A stretch of DNA of 64,000 nt from an uncultured Fidelibacterota bacterium (GTDB lineage Bacteria; Fidelibacterota; Marinisomatia; Marinisomatales; UBA1611), in NCBI GenBank assembly GCA_913043235.1, contig CAJWLO010000008.1:1-64000 (forward strand), written 5' to 3'. Both the position numbers and the translations under genes were made by a program. Below the pieces are notes generated by a model that saw nothing but the letters and a program-made list of their open reading frames with translations, did not search any database and was not told where the DNA came from. Below are positions 21,115 through 30,211 of this stretch, in pieces. Position 1 is the first letter of the stretch, and every line of letters starts with the position of its first letter.

Positions 21115-22122
21115 ATGCTTGTTGTAGAATCATATTTAATCGCAGTTTTAATGTGTTTGATAACTATGCTCTGTTGGGGTTCATGGGCAAACACACAAAA
21201 GCTGGCAAGTAAATCCTGGCCATTTCAACTTTTTTATTGGGACTACTCCATTGGCGTTCTACTACTTTCATTGATATTTGCATTTAGCATTGGAAGTATA
21301 GGGGAAAGCGGTAGAAGTTTTCTACAAGATCTTAATCAGGCAGATACTTCTAGCCTAACCAGCGCTTTTATCGGTGGTGTTGTTTTTAATTTTTCAAATA
21401 TACTTTTGGTCGTCGCAATTGATATTGCAGGTATGGCTGTAGCTATCCCCGTCGGTGTTGGTCTTGCTCTAATTATTGGGGTACTCACGAATTATTTAGC
21501 AGCTCCGGTCGGAAACCCTTTATTCATATTTTTAGGCGTTCTTTTAGTTGTTATTGCAATTATAGTTGATGCGCTTGCTTATAACAAGCTTCCCAGCAGT
21601 AAAGACAATAAAGCATCAAATAAGGGTCTAATTATTTCAGCAATAGCTGGAATACTTATGGGTTTCTTTTACCGATTTGTCGCAGCATCAATGTCTAGTG
21701 ATTATATTGTTATGGAAACTGGAAAAATAAGTCCCTATACGGCAATTGTTGTTTTTTCTATTGGACTATTTCTATCAAATTTTATTTTTAATACTTTTGT
21801 AATGTATAAACCCTTTACCGGTGAGCCAGTATCATACTCGGCATATTTTACAGATGGTAACACAAAATTACACCTCATTGGCATTTTCGGCGGAATTATT
21901 TGGAATGTTGGTATGTCATTTAGCATCATTGCATCTGGAGCTGCGGGTTTTGCAATCTCTTATGGCCTTGGACAAGGCGCAACAATGATAGCCGCAGCAT
22001 GGGGAGTTTTTATATGGAAAGAATTTGAAAATGCACCCCCTGAAACTGATAAATTATTAAATATAATGTTTTTATCATTCATTGTAGGACTATCTTTAAT
22101 AATTGCTGCAAGATTATTGTAA
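21115..22122 (+). CDS. GRP-family sugar transporter (RbsU/GlcU-like)
   Basis: 335 aa, about 10 TM; LITMLCWGSWANTQKLASKSWPFQLFYWDYSIGV. Confidence 0.88.
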   Translation: MLVVESYLIAVLMCLITMLCWGSWANTQKLASKSWPFQLFYWDYSIGVLLLSLIFAFSIGSIGESGRSFLQDLNQADTSSLTSAFIGGVVFNFSNILLVVAIDIAGMAVAIPVGVGLALIIGVLTNYLAAPVGNPLFIFLGVLLVVIAIIVDALAYNKLPSSKDNKASNKGLIISAIAGILMGFFYRFVAASMSSDYIVMETGKISPYTAIVVFSIGLFLSNFIFNTFVMYKPFTGEPVSYSAYFTDGNTKLHLIGIFGGIIWNVGMSFSIIASGAAGFAISYGLGQGATMIAAAWGVFIWKEFENAPPETDKLLNIMFLSFIVGLSLIIAARLL

Positions 22123-22146
22123 GTTTAAAAAATTACTGAGGATGTA

Positions 22147-23058
22147 ATGGGAAAAATCACTGTAGTTGGAAGTTCAAATACTGATATGATCATGCAATTA
22201 GAAAATATTCCAAGACCTGGCGAAACCTTGTTAGGAAATCAATTTTCGACTGCAGCTGGAGGAAAAGGTGCTAACCAAGCTGTAGGAGCTGCAAGAGCAG
22301 GAGGAAACGTCAATTTTATTGCTTCAATAGGTAATGATGTCCTTGGAGATACTGCTGTAAAAGGCTTTAGAAAGGAAAATATTGATACTACTTTTATATT
22401 TCGGGATTCACAAAACCCTTCAGGAGTTGCCTTTATTTTTATTGATAATAATGGTGAGAACAGTATAGGAGTGGCTTCAGGATCAAACTTTGATCTATCA
22501 CCAAAAAATATTGATAGAGCAATAGATTCTATTCATTCATCAGATGTTATCCTAACTCAGTTAGAAACACCACTGAATACAGTAGAATATCTAGCTAAAA
22601 TAATCCGATCACGGGAGTCTATTTTTATATTAAATCCTGCACCAGCTCAAGATCTTAGCGATGAATTACTTCAAAATACTGATATAATTACTCCCAATGA
22701 AACCGAAGCTGAAATGTTAACCGGTATTGAGATTAGAGATTCAGATAGCGCAAAATTGGCTTGCGATAAACTACATCAAATTGGGGTCAAGACTGTAATA
22801 ATTACAATGGGTGAAAAAGGTGCCTATTTATCTGATCAGGAGACTAACCAGCTTATTCCTTCTTATAGTGTCAATGCTATCGACACCACTGGTGCAGGGG
22901 ATATCTTTAATGGGGTATTAGCTGTAGGAATCGCGAATAAGCAGGATTTACCTAGTGCTATAAGATTTGCTAATGCGGCAGCTGCTCTTTCAGTAACAAT
23001 ACTGGGAGCTCAACCATCTGCACCCACTTTAGACTCTATCAATCATTTTATAAATTGA
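22147..23058 (+). CDS. rbsK: Ribokinase (PfkB family)
   Basis: 303 aa; VGSSNTDMIMQLENIPRPGETLLGNQFSTAAGGKGANQAVGAARAGG; DTTGAGDIFNGVLAVG. Confidence 0.92.
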   Translation: MGKITVVGSSNTDMIMQLENIPRPGETLLGNQFSTAAGGKGANQAVGAARAGGNVNFIASIGNDVLGDTAVKGFRKENIDTTFIFRDSQNPSGVAFIFIDNNGENSIGVASGSNFDLSPKNIDRAIDSIHSSDVILTQLETPLNTVEYLAKIIRSRESIFILNPAPAQDLSDELLQNTDIITPNETEAEMLTGIEIRDSDSAKLACDKLHQIGVKTVIITMGEKGAYLSDQETNQLIPSYSVNAIDTTGAGDIFNGVLAVGIANKQDLPSAIRFANAAAALSVTILGAQPSAPTLDSINHFIN

Positions 23059-23142
23059 TACTTCAACCATAATCTAGAACTCAGATTAATTATACTTTTG
23101 TCTCTTATCAAATAAAAAAAATATTCAATCAATCACTAAGTA

Positions 23143-23985
23143 ATGGCAAAAAAGAAAAGAAAAAAAATATTCACAATGGGTGGAAAATTTGATACACGAA
23201 ATTATACTGTGAGTGACATAATTAATCAGAAAGGTAAAAAAAGATTATGCCAGATATTAGTTAGTAGTGTCGAAGAAGCATTAGCGGCTGAAGAAGCTGA
23301 GATTGATATGGCCATAGTTGGTGTATCAAAACCCTACACTGAAATACGTAAAGCAATGCCAAACACGTTCTTAACCGTTGCATTATCTGCTTCAGTTTGT
23401 CATACTATAGATGACGCTGTTCGTCATTCTTACAAAATCATGAGCACCGGTGCCGATGCAATAATGTGCTCATCTTGGAATAAAAATTATATTAAAGCTC
23501 TTTCAGAATTTGGATTTCCATTAATGGGTCACGCTGGTCTAGTTCCCCGCCATAGCACTTGGACAGGTGGATTAAAAGCAGTTGGGAAAACTATAGAGCA
23601 AGCATTAAAAATTTATCGTGATATCAAATTATTAGAAAATGCTGGAGTTTTTGCTGTTGAGATTGAAGTTATTCCAGAAAAGCTGCTTGCAGAAATTTCA
23701 AAACGAACAAGCTTAGTTACTATTTCTCTTGGTTCTGGTAAAGCTGGAGATGTACATTTTCTTTTTGCTGAAGATATTCTAGGAGAGAATAAAGATATGC
23801 TTCCACGCCATGCCAAGGCCTATAAAAATTTCTATGAAATAAAAGAAAAAATGCAAATTCAACGAATTTCTGCTTTTAAAGAATTTAAACAGGAAGTTTT
23901 GTCAGAGGAATTTCCATCGAGCCAATATATTGTAAATATGAATGATGATGTCATCGAAGAATTCATTAGGAGCATTGATAAATAG
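23143..23985 (+). CDS. PanB-like (ketopantoate hydroxymethyltransferase-like) protein with divergent active-site motifs
   Basis: 280 aa; LMGHAGLVPR matches PanB VMGHIGLTPQ, and AGVFAVEIEVIPEKL...SLGSGKAGDVHFLFAEDILG matches the PanB C-terminal half. The GADAVKLEGG signature reads GADAIMCSSW. Confidence 0.7.
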   Translation: MAKKKRKKIFTMGGKFDTRNYTVSDIINQKGKKRLCQILVSSVEEALAAEEAEIDMAIVGVSKPYTEIRKAMPNTFLTVALSASVCHTIDDAVRHSYKIMSTGADAIMCSSWNKNYIKALSEFGFPLMGHAGLVPRHSTWTGGLKAVGKTIEQALKIYRDIKLLENAGVFAVEIEVIPEKLLAEISKRTSLVTISLGSGKAGDVHFLFAEDILGENKDMLPRHAKAYKNFYEIKEKMQIQRISAFKEFKQEVLSEEFPSSQYIVNMNDDVIEEFIRSIDK

Positions 23986-24297
23986 AATTTTCTGATAAAT
24001 CAATGATGAACCACAAACTATGTTACTATAAAATTATCGTAATAATATTTATTATTTGAATATTAAGTAGTTCTCATTTATTAAAATATTATCAACCCAT
24101 AAACTGAACTGTTAAATCTTTTTAATGTTCTGAAAATATGTTTATCAAGAATATAGAAACTGCAATCAATTTATTGTTTAACACTCGACGAGGAATAAAT
24201 TCACTATCTGTTTAATAACATATTCCAATTTTAATATATAACAAGAGGATATAATATTGATGTAAAGACCTTATAAATCCAAGTTCAGGTCTATTAA

Positions 24298-25401
24298 CTA
24301 CGTCTTAGAGTTAAAAATAGCTTTTCCAGATTGTTTATTGAAAATTGAATAATTTTTTTCATCAAAAACCAGACTAATTTTATCACCAACATTTAATCCA
24401 TCATAAGGGTTTGCTATTGCTGTGATTCGCTGGTTATTAGAAGCTATATATGCAAAAGTTTCTCTACCCATTGGCTCTATTAAATCAACATTACCCTGAA
24501 ATAAACAATCTTCATTATCATGCTGAAAAACTTTTAAACTTTCTGGACGTATGCCAATGGTGAAAGCTTGATTCATATCAATCTGATTAAGTATATATTT
24601 TTTATTAATTGGAATTTTAAATAGGTCGGAAGAAAAATGATATTGATCTTGTTTTAATATTATTTCACCATCAATAAGATTTATTTGGGGAGACCCAATA
24701 AAACTTGCAACAAAGAGATTATTTGGGTTTTTATATGCTTCAATAGGAGTGGCTAATTGCTGTATCTCTCCGTTATTCATTATACAGATACGCTGTCCAA
24801 GAGTCATTGCTTCAGTCTGATCATGTGTAACATAAATCATTGTTGCACCAAGTCTATCATGTAGTTTTTTCAATTCTACACGCATAACTGCACGCATTTT
24901 TGCATCAAGATTAGATAATGGTTCATCAAAAAGAAAAACTTTCGGTTTCCTGACAATTGCTCTTCCTAATGCAACACGCTGTCTCTGCCCTCCGGAAAGT
25001 GATTTTGGATATCGATCAAGATAACTATCAAGTTCAAGAATATTAGCAGTTTCCTGTACTCTTTTATTAATATTAGACTTTTCCCATTTTCTTAGCTTAA
25101 GACTAAATGCCATATTTTCATAGACCGTCATATGAGGATAAAGAGCATAATTTTGGAATACCATTGCAATATCTCGATCTTTTGGCTGAAAGGTATTGAT
25201 TAATTTTTTATCAATATAAATTTCACCGCTAGACGGTTCTTCTAACCCTGCTATCATTGAAAGGGTTGTGGATTTTCCACATCCTGAAGGTCCAACCAAA
25301 ACCATAAACTCTCCTGATTGAACTTCTAGATCAAGATTGCTAACAGCCAAAGTATTATCTGGAAATACTTTCGTTATTTTTTTCAGTACTAAATCACTCA
25401 T
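24298..25401 (-). CDS. ABC transporter ATP-binding protein (MsmK/UgpC type)
   Basis: 367 aa; VGPSGCGKSTTLSMIAGLEEPSSGEI, SLSGGQRQRVALGRAIVRKPKVFLFDEPLSNLDAKMR, YVTHDQTEAMTLG; C-terminal TOBE region. Confidence 0.96.
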   Translation of the reverse strand: MSDLVLKKITKVFPDNTLAVSNLDLEVQSGEFMVLVGPSGCGKSTTLSMIAGLEEPSSGEIYIDKKLINTFQPKDRDIAMVFQNYALYPHMTVYENMAFSLKLRKWEKSNINKRVQETANILELDSYLDRYPKSLSGGQRQRVALGRAIVRKPKVFLFDEPLSNLDAKMRAVMRVELKKLHDRLGATMIYVTHDQTEAMTLGQRICIMNNGEIQQLATPIEAYKNPNNLFVASFIGSPQINLIDGEIILKQDQYHFSSDLFKIPINKKYILNQIDMNQAFTIGIRPESLKVFQHDNEDCLFQGNVDLIEPMGRETFAYIASNNQRITAIANPYDGLNVGDKISLVFDEKNYSIFNKQSGKAIFNSKT

Positions 25402-25413
25402 ATCACAACAATC

Positions 25414-26280
25414 CTATTCTTTAATTCCGCCAAGCATAATGCCTTTAGAAAAATATTTTAAAACAAATGGAAAGACTATCATGATAGGCACAACAGTAAT
25501 TACTACTGTTGCAGCCTTGATTGATTCAGGAGCCAAGCCAATAAAATTATCACGTAACATAGCCCATTCCTGTTCAATTACAATCCTCTGTAAAAAAGCC
25601 TGTAAAACCACTTTACTATCCGAATTCATATAAATAACAGCATCATACCATGAATTCCAATGAAATATAGTCTGAAACATAGCGACAGTAGCAAGGATTG
25701 GGCGGGATAAAGGAAGATATATCCTAAAGAAAATATACCATTCGGTTGCACCATCTATCATAGCTGCCTGGTGCATACTATCAGGAATGTTTTGAAAATA
25801 ATTTCGGATCAAGATTACATTAAATGCACTTATGAGCCCTTGGACAAGATAAACCATACGATTGTCTAATAATCCAATACTATGGTATAGTAAATAAATT
25901 GGAACCATTCCACCGCTGAATAACATAGTAAACAAAACAAACAAAAATAATGGTTTACGGTGTGGCATATCTTTACGAGATAGCGGATATGCACATAACG
26001 CAGTGAAAAATACAGAGATTGGCACACTAATCAGAACCCGTGCAATACTATTCAATAGACCAGATAAAAGATGGGGTTTGGAGAACACTGCTTTATAGGC
26101 TGTCAGATCGAATGACCTGGGATATAAAAAGAAACCTCCCTGAGAAGCATACACTTCTGAACTAAGGCTCAATACAAGACAGTATAATAAAGGATAAAAC
26201 ATTGTAAAGGACAGTACAAGGAATAATGATATATTGATAACATCAAATAATCTGGAACCAAATGACTCTTTAATCATCAT
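25414..26280 (-). CDS. Carbohydrate ABC transporter permease (LplC/YtcP-like)
   Basis: 288 aa, 6 TM; EAA-loop-like MHQAAMIDGATEWYIFFRIYLPLSRPILATVAMF; C-terminal GIMLGGIKE. Confidence 0.92.
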   Translation of the reverse strand: MMIKESFGSRLFDVINISLFLVLSFTMFYPLLYCLVLSLSSEVYASQGGFFLYPRSFDLTAYKAVFSKPHLLSGLLNSIARVLISVPISVFFTALCAYPLSRKDMPHRKPLFLFVLFTMLFSGGMVPIYLLYHSIGLLDNRMVYLVQGLISAFNVILIRNYFQNIPDSMHQAAMIDGATEWYIFFRIYLPLSRPILATVAMFQTIFHWNSWYDAVIYMNSDSKVVLQAFLQRIVIEQEWAMLRDNFIGLAPESIKAATVVITVVPIMIVFPFVLKYFSKGIMLGGIKE

Positions 26281-27188
26281 TAATAAAGTCCTTGTTGACC
26301 TTGTGTAAGCCGTTTTGAAATTGAGTTTGATGTCATAATCAATATTACGGCCACAACTGATTTAAACATTCCTGCTGCAGTTGCAATCTCAAAGTTTAAA
26401 TTTGTCAGCATGCGTAAAACATAGGTATCAATAATATCTGCTACATCGTATACAAGTGGATTATACATATTGTATATCTGATCAAATCCAGCACTTAGAA
26501 AACCGCCCATACTTAAAATAAGTAGAGTGATCATGGTCGGTTTTAATTGCGGTAGTGTTATGTAAAATATTTGCTGGAAGCGATTTGCTCCATCTATTTT
26601 TGCCGCCTTATATAATTCAATCGGAATTGCCGAGATGGATGCCATATATATAATGGCTCCAATACCTATACCCTTCCAAATATCTGTAGAAATAATGACT
26701 ACAATAAACCAAAAATCATCGCTGAGCCAGTTAATAGGTTTATCGACCCCTATCCAAGAGATTATTTCGTTAGCAGGGCCACTGTTTGAAAAGATTAGTC
26801 TGAAAATACTTGCTAAAATAACCCAGCTAAATAAGTAGGGTAACAAGCTCAAACTTTGAAATCCTTTTCTTAAAAAACCAATCCTAATTTCATTTAACAA
26901 TAGCGCAAAAACTACGGGTGCAAAAAATCCTAGTATGATTTTTATTATGCTAATAAACAAAGTGTTTTTTATGACCAATAAAAATTCACTTCCACTAAAA
27001 AGCGTCTCAAAATGCTGAAATCCAACCCATGGGCTTCCAAGTATACCATCCCGGATACTATAATCTTTGAAAGCTATCATCAGTCCCCCCATTGGGATAT
27101 AATCAAAAATAAAATAATAAACTGCACAGGGTAAAAACATTAATGCCAGAGCATTATTTTTTGGAGATTTAAAATTATTAGTGTCCAT
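26280..27188 (-). CDS. ABC transporter permease (LplB/YtbP-like)
   Basis: 302 aa; ALMFLPCAVYYFIFDYIPMGGLMIAFKDYSIRDGILGSPWVGFQHF; ELYKAAKIDGANRFQQIFYITLPQLKP. Confidence 0.92.
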   Translation of the reverse strand: MDTNNFKSPKNNALALMFLPCAVYYFIFDYIPMGGLMIAFKDYSIRDGILGSPWVGFQHFETLFSGSEFLLVIKNTLFISIIKIILGFFAPVVFALLLNEIRIGFLRKGFQSLSLLPYLFSWVILASIFRLIFSNSGPANEIISWIGVDKPINWLSDDFWFIVVIISTDIWKGIGIGAIIYMASISAIPIELYKAAKIDGANRFQQIFYITLPQLKPTMITLLILSMGGFLSAGFDQIYNMYNPLVYDVADIIDTYVLRMLTNLNFEIATAAGMFKSVVAVILIMTSNSISKRLTQGQQGLY

Positions 27189-29033
27189 CTAATTCACGCT
27201 ACTTAATAATAGGTCAATCTTTTTTTTATTCTCCCTTGCATCATCAAGATGAATTCCCATTCTATTAATAACTAATTCCCCACCTAGTCTATAAAATTCA
27301 TCTACATACAATTCCCAGATCTTAAAATCCTTTTGTCCTGTAATAAACTCAGTAAAATTAGTTTGTTGGAAAGCGATTAGTTTATTTACTCTAGCTACTA
27401 TATCATGAGGAGCCTGGTAAACCGCATCCCCAAAAGCACATGGATCTCCCCATTCAATTCGATTATGATCTTTTTGAAATTTTTTTAGTCCAGCAGGCAT
27501 ATATTTATCGACGAAATCATCTTGCATGGGAACTGTCACTAAATAGCCTTGTCTTTTATCATAAAGGTGCCAAGCAAGACCTTCACTATTTCTTCTATAT
27601 GAATATGTACCAAATGGTTCAAGTCCGATTGTCGTTCTATTATCCCCTTCGCCTTGCCATTTCCAGTGCAAACCTTCCTTCCCTAAGCTACAGTGTAATA
27701 AGAGTTCTTCATCATTTAACATGGTTTCCATTATTCTTAGCCAGCGAATCACCTTGGCAGGTGTTTCTCTCATGTGATTCCCAAACACATAGTATCCACC
27801 ATAATTGCCACCTACCCTACCATATGTTCTGTGGCCTCTATGTCCATCTGGCCCTGCTGGTGCATATCCTGCGGTCCAAAGGTTTCGGTATCGATCTTTA
27901 TTATTTTCAATTAATTGTTCTGCATCCTCCTTTGAAAATCCAATTAATTCAAATAGTTCTAAATCGCGATGTCGCTGTAGTGCGGCCATTGTTTTAAGTC
28001 GTTCACTATTTGGCTCAAGCTCGGCATAAAGAGACCAATGAGAAATGTAACCTGTAATTCCTGCATAAAGTTTTGCTAATACTTCGCCCATCCAATTGTC
28101 TGTTACAAAATCAGGATGTATGTATTCCTTTTCATACCAATCATTTAATTGTTTCAGGGCTAAAAAGGATCTCTCATCAATTCCACCCCAGATCAAATTA
28201 TCTCTATCTATTTTCCAATTGAATGGCTGAATATCATACGCACCAAAAATCTCGGTGAACATCCCACTCCTCCATGAGCTGACATCTCCACTCATAGCCC
28301 AGGTTGGTTTTGCATTATTAAGAACCAATCTTTTTTGTTCTGGTGATAAGAATTTCTCAAAATCATGGATAAAACTTCTGGCATCTGGTTTATCATTTTT
28401 GAATTTTTCAAAAACAAAAGAATATTCTTCAAGATTATCTGGAATCCCTTCAAAACCAACGGCCTTTAGCCAATCTTTACGCCAAATACCGATTTTTGGA
28501 TACGCATTTGTAGGTCTAGGAATTGGAATCCCATAATTATTTTCATTGTATCGGCAACCCATCCATGAATGCATTCCCCATTCTTGAATAATTTTTGTAA
28601 TTGTTGGACTATGGTGAGCTAATACGGAAAGAGGAACTGGCATCACAAATCCATGCTTTATGGAACTGGATAATTGTCCAGAAAATTCTGTGAATATATC
28701 AGGAATGGACCCTGAAGCTTTCACCAGAGCACCCTTTCTTTCATAAACAGAGGGCGATATGAGATCGTAGTTGAGTGTTACGTTAAATCTTTTTTCAAGT
28801 ATCCTTTTTGCAAACGCATCCTCCTTGAGAAGGGCATCAGCGGACCATCTGGCATCGCGATGCATTAATAGGTTAAATGTCATATGCTCATCAGGATCAT
28901 CAACAACATTTGACCAATTCACAGTGTCATTTAAGGCATTATTTTTATTAAACCAACTAGGTGAAAATAATAGGAATGTAAGTACGATCAGAAAGAATAG
29001 TGCAAAGGCAGTAAATCTTACTTTTGGAGTCAT
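27189..29033 (-). CDS. Extracellular solute-binding protein (LplA-like), N-terminal TM anchor
   Basis: 614 aa encoded directly before the permeases; RKDWLKAVGFEGIPDNLEEYSFVFEKFKNDKPD typical of large LplA-type SBPs; no Cys lipobox at the N-terminus. Confidence 0.85.
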   Translation of the reverse strand: MTPKVRFTAFALFFLIVLTFLLFSPSWFNKNNALNDTVNWSNVVDDPDEHMTFNLLMHRDARWSADALLKEDAFAKRILEKRFNVTLNYDLISPSVYERKGALVKASGSIPDIFTEFSGQLSSSIKHGFVMPVPLSVLAHHSPTITKIIQEWGMHSWMGCRYNENNYGIPIPRPTNAYPKIGIWRKDWLKAVGFEGIPDNLEEYSFVFEKFKNDKPDARSFIHDFEKFLSPEQKRLVLNNAKPTWAMSGDVSSWRSGMFTEIFGAYDIQPFNWKIDRDNLIWGGIDERSFLALKQLNDWYEKEYIHPDFVTDNWMGEVLAKLYAGITGYISHWSLYAELEPNSERLKTMAALQRHRDLELFELIGFSKEDAEQLIENNKDRYRNLWTAGYAPAGPDGHRGHRTYGRVGGNYGGYYVFGNHMRETPAKVIRWLRIMETMLNDEELLLHCSLGKEGLHWKWQGEGDNRTTIGLEPFGTYSYRRNSEGLAWHLYDKRQGYLVTVPMQDDFVDKYMPAGLKKFQKDHNRIEWGDPCAFGDAVYQAPHDIVARVNKLIAFQQTNFTEFITGQKDFKIWELYVDEFYRLGGELVINRMGIHLDDARENKKKIDLLLSSVN

Positions 29034-29045
29034 CCTTTCGAACGG

Positions 29046-30188
29046 CTATGAACTTTTATTAATTTGATTGTTGAGCGATTGAAAATAACGTTTTTGGTTC
29101 TGGATATGATCGATATTTTCCTCATGTAACTTTAACCTTAGATCATGAAGGTCTCTTACCATGGGGACGAGATCTACCCTGTTTGCTTCATTAATTGTAT
29201 TTATCCAATCTTTACGTATTTCCTTGGCGCCATTAAGAGCACCAGATATAGCCCCAACCATTCCTGCGATCGAATCATTGTCCCTGCCGTAATTTGATGC
29301 CCCAAAAATACTTTTTTCGAAATCCCCGGATGCTATAATTAAAAATCCAAGTGCTATTGGCAATTCTTCAATACTATGTTCCCTGCTTGGACGCCAATTA
29401 TTGGTCCCATTTCCCCGGTTCTTTCCCTTTTCAGCAGAACCATCAAAAGGACGTATGCAATCACGCAGTGGTATTATACTTTCCTTCCAGTCGCTCAAAT
29501 TTTCTGCACAATCTACAATAGATTTAATTGCATTCTTTGTTCCATCTTTTGCTAAATCAATAGCAACTTCAATCACTGATTCAACAGAAGCATTAGGACG
29601 AAATGCTTCAGCGGTGCAGGCTGCCATCACACCGGCCGCTTCCAGACCATAACTGTGTTGATGTGCACTAAAAATATCAATTGCTTCAGAATAAGCCTTT
29701 TGTGGATCGCAAGCATTAACGATGCCTACCGGTGCAGAATACATCGCAGCACCACAATTAACCATGTTACCAATACCACCCTGTCTCGGTTCTGCATTCG
29801 CCAGATGGAGTCTCATAAATAACCATTTTTCAGGGTAAAATAATCTCTCTAATAGAGCGATATTTTTACCTAGCTCTGGTATCCATCTCGAAGAATCAGT
29901 TATGAGAGGAATAATTCTTTTTGCGAACTCATATGAATCTAAGTGACCTCCATGCTCAATATATGCCCTGGAAAGAAGCTGGATCATGTGACTGTCATCA
30001 GTATAACGACCATCTCCTTTCCCGATATCATTTGGACCTTCCCAGTTTTCTACAAAATCAGTGATATACCCATAGCGTTCTCTAATTTCGTCGGGATAGT
30101 GCCACTCTGCTGGAGCACCCATTGCATCTCCAACAGCTCCCCCATAAACACATCCCATAATTTTATCCAGTAAAATACTTTTTTTCAT
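29046..30188 (-). CDS. ADP-ribosylglycohydrolase-family protein (DraG-like)
   Basis: 380 aa; MGCVYGGAVGDAMGAPAEW, GRYTDDSHMIQLL, SNYGRDNDSIAGMVGAISGAL metal-site motifs. Confidence 0.9.
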   Translation of the reverse strand: MKKSILLDKIMGCVYGGAVGDAMGAPAEWHYPDEIRERYGYITDFVENWEGPNDIGKGDGRYTDDSHMIQLLSRAYIEHGGHLDSYEFAKRIIPLITDSSRWIPELGKNIALLERLFYPEKWLFMRLHLANAEPRQGGIGNMVNCGAAMYSAPVGIVNACDPQKAYSEAIDIFSAHQHSYGLEAAGVMAACTAEAFRPNASVESVIEVAIDLAKDGTKNAIKSIVDCAENLSDWKESIIPLRDCIRPFDGSAEKGKNRGNGTNNWRPSREHSIEELPIALGFLIIASGDFEKSIFGASNYGRDNDSIAGMVGAISGALNGAKEIRKDWINTINEANRVDLVPMVRDLHDLRLKLHEENIDHIQNQKRYFQSLNNQINKSS

Positions 30189-30211
30189 CTATATGACTCC
30201 TAAAATATAGA

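Noticed and set aside
24266-24292. AGACCT/AGGTCT inverted repeat just past the ABC ATPase stop as a terminator
   Set aside because: Only a 6-bp stem with a 15-nt loop and no clear T-tract.
27440-27997. 185-aa plus-strand ORF antisense to the solute-binding protein
   Set aside because: Fully antisense to a confident SBP gene; no family resemblance.
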